From the NCBI GenBank assembly GCA_958448635.1, contig CAUDEQ010000040.1, forward strand, positions 1 through 17,779: a DNA stretch of 17,779 nucleotides. The letters are read 5' to 3'. Origin of the DNA: an uncultured Bacillota bacterium. Lineage in GTDB: Bacteria; Bacillota; Clostridia; Peptostreptococcales; Anaerovoracaceae. The notes beneath the pieces are model-generated. The model worked only from the letters and a program-made list of their open reading frames with translations, was not told the DNA's origin and ran no database searches. The translations under genes were made by a program, and so were the position numbers. Positions 13,943-17,779 of the stretch are shown one piece after another. The stretch's first letter is position 1; every line of letters begins with the position of its first letter.

Positions 13943-15157
13943 TTGAGCAAGCCTTTATTTACCGTCATAGAAGGCGGTCTGCTGACTGCAGAAAAGAATA
14001 CAAAAAAGCATTTTATATCAGCCTATGTGACCGACACACGTCTAATGGGCGTCCTTGCCATATACGCCCACTGGCATATGGAGCTGCCGCCGTCACTTTC
14101 CTACGATGAGAATGACTATACTGATCTTCATCAGTTCTTCTATATAGACTGTGAGGAAATGGGGCTTGAAACATATAAGGGCGTCACGGGAAATGACTTT
14201 GAAGAGCTGGAGCTTGTGGAGCAGGCTCTTATAGGAGGTCTTGGCGCCAGGAAGAAGGATATCACTGAGCGCCAGCTGCGAAGCCTTCTGACGTATTATA
14301 AGAACTTCAACCGCCATCACGGTCTGCCTCTTCCCGACGGATACCGTGAATATGATTTTCTGCTGGAGGAGGACGTCATACTGGATGAGCTTCAGCACGA
14401 TAATCTCATGAAGCTCATATGCGGAGAGATCACCTCCGACTATCAGGCGGTAAATTACTTTCTCATGAGATTGTTCGGCAGAGACTACAGCGGCGCATCG
14501 TATGTTGCCGATAAGGGCTGCCCTCTCGATATATACAGTAAGTATCATCAGGCTACCTTCTGCAAGAACGTAATAGACAAATCCCATACCTATGATGACG
14601 GGGCAGTCTCATATCTGTGCGAATCCCTCATAGAGATGAGAGGCAATTATGAGACAGTCATCACCGAGATCATCGTAAAGGCTCTCAAGGTGGTGGACTG
14701 CCGTCACTGCTCAGGCTTTTCCATAAGCGCTGCCGAAGCCGCTATGATGCTGGCAAAGGCCGAATTCGTGACTGTCTACGAGGTTCTCTTAAGCGACGAT
14801 GATATGGACAACAACATAGGAGAGCTCACCGTCGATCTCAATGCAGTGATGTCCACTCACGAAAACGGCAGAATGTTCATGGCTTTCAAGCCCACCAACG
14901 ATCACGTCAACAGCCGTGTATTCCGGCTCAGCAACGATGTCAAGGGAGTATATTTCCTGACAGATTACGGCCAGCTCATCGTTGCCGCCTACAGCCTTCA
15001 GGATATACGCTTTCTGGAAAACAAGCTGAAGATGAGCATGCTGGCTCCGTTTCTGATAACTACGGCAAAATACGAATTCAAGGAACCGGTGCTTTTCGAA
15101 TTCGTTCAGAGCGACTTTGAGGATTTCGACGACTTCCTCGACTTCATTCGGGAATAG
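13943..15157 (+). CDS. uncharacterised 404-residue protein
   Basis: I do not recognise the family. It is a soluble, acidic protein with no signal peptide or membrane helix. It contains scattered His and Cys, including a CRHCSGFS segment in the second half, an acidic stretch (LLSDDDMDNNIGELTVDL) and a very acidic, Phe-rich C-terminus (SDFEDFDDFLDFIRE). The frame is open from a GTG at 13934, but that codon lies inside the GAGGTG ribosome binding site (13931-13936). The TTG at 13943, six bases after it, is the better start, as for the LysR gene here. Codon use resembles its neighbours, so recent transfer is not suggested. It is divergent from the riboswitch-led metK run and convergent with a serine hydrolase 28 bases away. 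No function is proposed. Confidence 0.8.
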   Translation: MSKPLFTVIEGGLLTAEKNTKKHFISAYVTDTRLMGVLAIYAHWHMELPPSLSYDENDYTDLHQFFYIDCEEMGLETYKGVTGNDFEELELVEQALIGGLGARKKDITERQLRSLLTYYKNFNRHHGLPLPDGYREYDFLLEEDVILDELQHDNLMKLICGEITSDYQAVNYFLMRLFGRDYSGASYVADKGCPLDIYSKYHQATFCKNVIDKSHTYDDGAVSYLCESLIEMRGNYETVITEIIVKALKVVDCRHCSGFSISAAEAAMMLAKAEFVTVYEVLLSDDDMDNNIGELTVDLNAVMSTHENGRMFMAFKPTNDHVNSRVFRLSNDVKGVYFLTDYGQLIVAAYSLQDIRFLENKLKMSMLAPFLITTAKYEFKEPVLFEFVQSDFEDFDDFLDFIRE

Positions 15158-15185
15158 CTTGCCTTTCCCAACCCATATGATGCTT

Positions 15186-16427
15186 TCAACGCGCTTCCCA
15201 GCGGACCAGTGCTTTCAAAATCTCTGATGACAGTCTGCCTAGAGGCGCGTCTGTCATATTGCACATCAGTACCACGGCAACTTCCATTCGGGGACATATC
15301 CATAGACTTGTCCTGAAACCCTCGTCGCTTCCCTCATGACCCACCACGAAAAAGCTTTTTTCATCATCGTCATACTTTGCTGCCTTGACGTGCAGCTCCT
15401 TTGCGAACCATCCCAGAGCCATCTTCTCCGACGCTCCCGGAATGTCATTCCGTATAGTCCACATCATGTCTATGCTCTCACCCCGAAGAAGCACATCGCC
15501 ATACGTTTTTCCCAAATCGTCTTCTTCACCTTTTCTTCGTAATTCAACATCTCTCTGCCGTCTCCAGTTACTGTAGGTTTCAATAAGGTTTCCCGCCCAC
15601 TTCATCATATCTCCTGTCGTGGAGGTGATGGTAGAGCTGGGCGCATGCTGCCTTGTATACGGATAAACCTCCACCGGTGAGATGGATCTGTCTCTGTTTT
15701 TTCTGTGCGGCATGGCAAGGCCTGCCTCATCTGCCGCCGCCAGAAATAACTCGCAGTCGATACTATTTTCACATTCACCTGAGTCCGTCTCTCGACCGAC
15801 CATCTGACTGAACCTGTCTGCCGTCAGAAAGGTGGTATCGTTCATGCAGAGAGGCTCGAAGATCTCTTTCTTCATGAACTCTTCGAATGTCATTCCTGAT
15901 ATTTCCGCTATCACTAGCCCCAGCAGGTCATATCCCACATTGCTGTATCGGAATTTATTCTCATGCGGAGACCACAGAAGCCGCCTGCCGGACACCTCCT
16001 CCGACAAGACATATTCCTTGAGCACATTATCTGCGGTCCGGTGCTTTTGCCAACCGTAATCCGCCACATCGGAGAGGCCCGATGTGTGAGTCATCATGGA
16101 TTTTATCGTCATGTCTTTCCATCGTTTATCAGCGATAGACAAATAGGGCAGTATTTCTTCCGCCCTGTCCGACAGGGTCAGCCTGCCTTCCTCAACAAGC
16201 TTCATAATACCGCACGCTGTAAACAGCTTCGACACAGATGTGCAGTGAAATACAGTATCCTTCATCACCGGCGCCCCCGATTTATAATTTCTGCACCCTG
16301 CTGCCGCCGTCCAATGGAAGCCGCTGCAATACACGCCTGCGGATATACCGGGTATATCATAAAAGCCCATGGTGTTTTTCATGAAGCTTTCGCATATGGA
16401 CTGCAGTTCTTTTCCGTTTCTATGCAT
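15186..16427 (-). CDS. serine hydrolase of the class C beta-lactamase/esterase family
   Basis: A 413-residue member of the beta-lactamase-like serine hydrolases (Pfam Beta-lactamase), a group of penicillin-binding-like esterases and peptidases. The catalytic motifs are S64-x-x-K67 (CTSVSKLF), Y161-x-N163 (FRYSNVGYDLLG) and a late H365-E-G367 (VVGHEGSDEGFR) in place of the KTG of true beta-lactamases. No signal peptide is present, so it is probably cytoplasmic, which argues against a role as a secreted antibiotic-inactivating enzyme. The ATG at 16427 has GGAGG nine bases upstream. It converges on the unknown 13943 gene and is divergent from the aldo/keto reductase, with about 160 bases between. 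The substrate is unknown. Confidence 0.9.
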   Translation of the reverse strand: MHRNGKELQSICESFMKNTMGFYDIPGISAGVYCSGFHWTAAAGCRNYKSGAPVMKDTVFHCTSVSKLFTACGIMKLVEEGRLTLSDRAEEILPYLSIADKRWKDMTIKSMMTHTSGLSDVADYGWQKHRTADNVLKEYVLSEEVSGRRLLWSPHENKFRYSNVGYDLLGLVIAEISGMTFEEFMKKEIFEPLCMNDTTFLTADRFSQMVGRETDSGECENSIDCELFLAAADEAGLAMPHRKNRDRSISPVEVYPYTRQHAPSSTITSTTGDMMKWAGNLIETYSNWRRQRDVELRRKGEEDDLGKTYGDVLLRGESIDMMWTIRNDIPGASEKMALGWFAKELHVKAAKYDDDEKSFFVVGHEGSDEGFRTSLWICPRMEVAVVLMCNMTDAPLGRLSSEILKALVRWEAR

Positions 16428-16589
16428 TTTGCACTTCCTCCACGCTCTCTCAAAAGCATTTTCTCAGCACCTCGGCATATCCTTCAGTGCCTCTCTCTGC
16501 CGATAAAAATCTTTTCCATCCTTCTTTTGGTGGAATTGCGACCTTCCGCATGATATAATCATTTTAAGTATATGATAAGGAGAAAACAC

Positions 16590-17720
16590 ATGCAACACAG
16601 AAAATTCAATAAAACAGACCTTGAAGTTTCTCTTCTTGGTATGGGATGTATGAGACTTCCTCAGACGGAAGACGGCAAGGTTGATGAGGCCGAAGCTATA
16701 GATATCATAAGATCCTCCATAGACGCCGGAGTCAACTATGTAGACACAGCTTACATGTATCATGGCGGTGTGAGTGAAACCATCGTCGGCAAGGCGCTCA
16801 AGGACGGATACAGGGAAAAGGTTCTCCTGGCAGATAAAATGCCTATCTGGCTGGCCAAGGATGAAGACCATATGAAGGAAATCTTCAACGATCAGCTGAA
16901 AAAACTGGATGTCGATTATATAGATATGTATCTGGTTCACAATGTGAACATTTCCAATTGGAAACGCTGCAAGAAGCTGAACCTGATGCCTTTCCTGGAA
17001 GAAATGAAGGCTCAGGGAAAGATTCGCCATATCGGTTTTTCTTTCCATGACAAGCTTGAGTTTTTCAAGGAGCTGCTGGAGGAATACGACTGGGAATTCT
17101 GCCAGATCCAGCTCAATTACATGGACAAGAATCATCAGGCCGGAGTGGAGGGTCTAAGATACGCTACCGAAAGGGGGCTGGATGTTATAATCATGGAGCC
17201 TCTCAAGGGCGGAAGGCTTACAGACTTCGTTCCTCCTACAGTACAGGAGATATGGGATGGTTTCAATGTAAAGAAGAGTCCTGCGGAATGGGCTTTCAAA
17301 TGGCTTGCCAACATGCCTGAGGTAAAGCTGATCCTCAGCGGTATGAGTTCTAAACAGCAGATTATGGAAAACATCAATATCATGTCTGCAGATGACGTAG
17401 CCGCTCTTTCTGAAAAAGAAAAGGCTCTCATCGACAGCGTTTCAGACGAATACAACAGACTTATCAAATATTCATGCACAGGCTGTCAGTACTGCATGCC
17501 ATGTGTCAAGAAGCTTGATATCCCTAAAATCATAGGTTATTACAACGACTGGAATATATACGAACAAAATCCATCCACGAAATTCGAATACGACACATGG
17601 ATCCCGGATGGACGTCACGGCTCTGACTGCATCGGCTGCAAGGCATGTGAAGAGAAATGTCCTCAGTCCATTCCTATCGCCCGCGCGATGAAGGATGCCG
17701 CAGATGCCTTTGGAAAGTAA
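16590..17720 (+). CDS. aldo/keto reductase with C-terminal 4Fe-4S clusters
   Basis: A 376-residue oxidoreductase. The N-terminal TIM barrel (about 1-285) has the aldo/keto reductase tetrad D52, Y57 (VDTAYMYHGG), K83 (LADKMP) and H117 (YLVHN). The C-terminal part adds ferredoxin-like Cys motifs: C296-x2-C299-x2-C302-x2-C305 and C347-x2-C350-x2-C353-x3-C357-P, expected to hold iron-sulfur clusters. This fusion is common in anaerobic Clostridia, where the substrate is usually not known. An earlier ATG at 16572 includes the ribosome binding site in its reading frame; AAGGAG (16577-16582) seven bases before 16590 decides the start. A TATAAT at 16554-16559 lacks a clear -35 box. A group II intron lies about 7 bases after the stop, in the opposite direction. 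Confidence 0.94.
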   Translation: MQHRKFNKTDLEVSLLGMGCMRLPQTEDGKVDEAEAIDIIRSSIDAGVNYVDTAYMYHGGVSETIVGKALKDGYREKVLLADKMPIWLAKDEDHMKEIFNDQLKKLDVDYIDMYLVHNVNISNWKRCKKLNLMPFLEEMKAQGKIRHIGFSFHDKLEFFKELLEEYDWEFCQIQLNYMDKNHQAGVEGLRYATERGLDVIIMEPLKGGRLTDFVPPTVQEIWDGFNVKKSPAEWAFKWLANMPEVKLILSGMSSKQQIMENINIMSADDVAALSEKEKALIDSVSDEYNRLIKYSCTGCQYCMPCVKKLDIPKIIGYYNDWNIYEQNPSTKFEYDTWIPDGRHGSDCIGCKACEEKCPQSIPIARAMKDAADAFGK

Positions 17721-17727
17721 TCTTACA

Positions 17728-17779
17728 ATCGAGTAGGAGGCGGTGACTAACCGCCGTCCTCTCACACCACCGTACGTAC
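17728..17779 (-). mobile_element. 3' end of a group II intron (domains V and VI), runs off the window
   Basis: Read on the minus strand, the edge begins with GTACGTACGGTGGTGTGAG, the 3' half of a domain V of the type seen in bacterial group II introns. Domain VI spans 17731-17763: GAG, AGGA and GGCGG pair with CCGCC, TCCT and CTC, leaving one unpaired A at 17734 between TCCT and CTC. That A lies 6-7 bases before the predicted 3' splice site near 17728, where the branch-point A belongs. The rest of the intron, with any reverse transcriptase, would lie to the right. It is inserted just after the reductase gene in antisense direction. Confidence 0.75.

Noticed and set aside
15186..16427. Antibiotic-resistance beta-lactamase
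   Set aside because: The SxxK and YxN motifs fit the fold, but there is no signal peptide and the KTG motif is replaced by HEG, as in esterase-like relatives.
16572..16589. Earlier ATG of the aldo/keto reductase
   Set aside because: The ribosome binding site AAGGAG lies inside this stretch, so translation must start at 16590.

Overview
The window looks like chromosomal DNA of an anaerobic member of the Clostridia (Bacillota). The evidence is strong AGGAGG-type ribosome binding sites, some TTG and GTG starts, frequent ATA and AGA codons, an S-box (SAM-I) riboswitch, a YkvI-type transporter and a ferredoxin-like aldo/keto reductase. TGA is used as a stop, for example at 4022-4024, so the code is standard. 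I cannot name the genus. There are no tRNA or rRNA genes and no CRISPR array.

Left part (1-4132). On the minus strand lie the start of a GMP synthase that consists only of the ATP-pyrophosphatase part (no glutaminase domain) and a YkvI-family membrane transporter. Between them is a six-copy, 39-bp tandem repeat. On the plus strand purC follows, with a long structured leader, then an orphan OmpR-type response regulator ending at a strong bidirectional terminator.

Middle (4133-7840). A hexapeptide-repeat acetyltransferase and a LysR regulator are divergent, with a perfect 15-bp palindrome (T-N11-A) covering the -35 regions of both. A PAS sensor histidine kinase follows. Its 5' end is broken by an in-frame TGA where a Trp is expected, and probably also by a frameshift.

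Riboswitch-led gene run (7841-13850, minus strand). A promoter, a SAM-I riboswitch with terminator and matching antiterminator, then metK, lysC, a seven-helix membrane LuxR-type regulator, guaB and an HD-domain phosphohydrolase lie head to tail with gaps of 5 to 47 bases. They could be one SAM-controlled transcript joining methionine/aspartate metabolism to GMP synthesis. The IMP dehydrogenase closely resembles the Tritrichomonas foetus enzyme, down to the residue numbers of its catalytic and drug-selectivity positions.

Right part (13850-17779). It holds a 404-residue protein that I do not recognise (divergent from metK), a class-C-beta-lactamase-like serine hydrolase, an aldo/keto reductase with two C-terminal Cys clusters, and at the edge the 3' end (domains V/VI) of a group II intron in antisense orientation.

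The most novel-looking items are a dispersed hairpin element of about 56 bases, present before purC and before metK with compensating changes in its stem; the 39-bp tandem array; and the mutually exclusive pairings in the purC leader.
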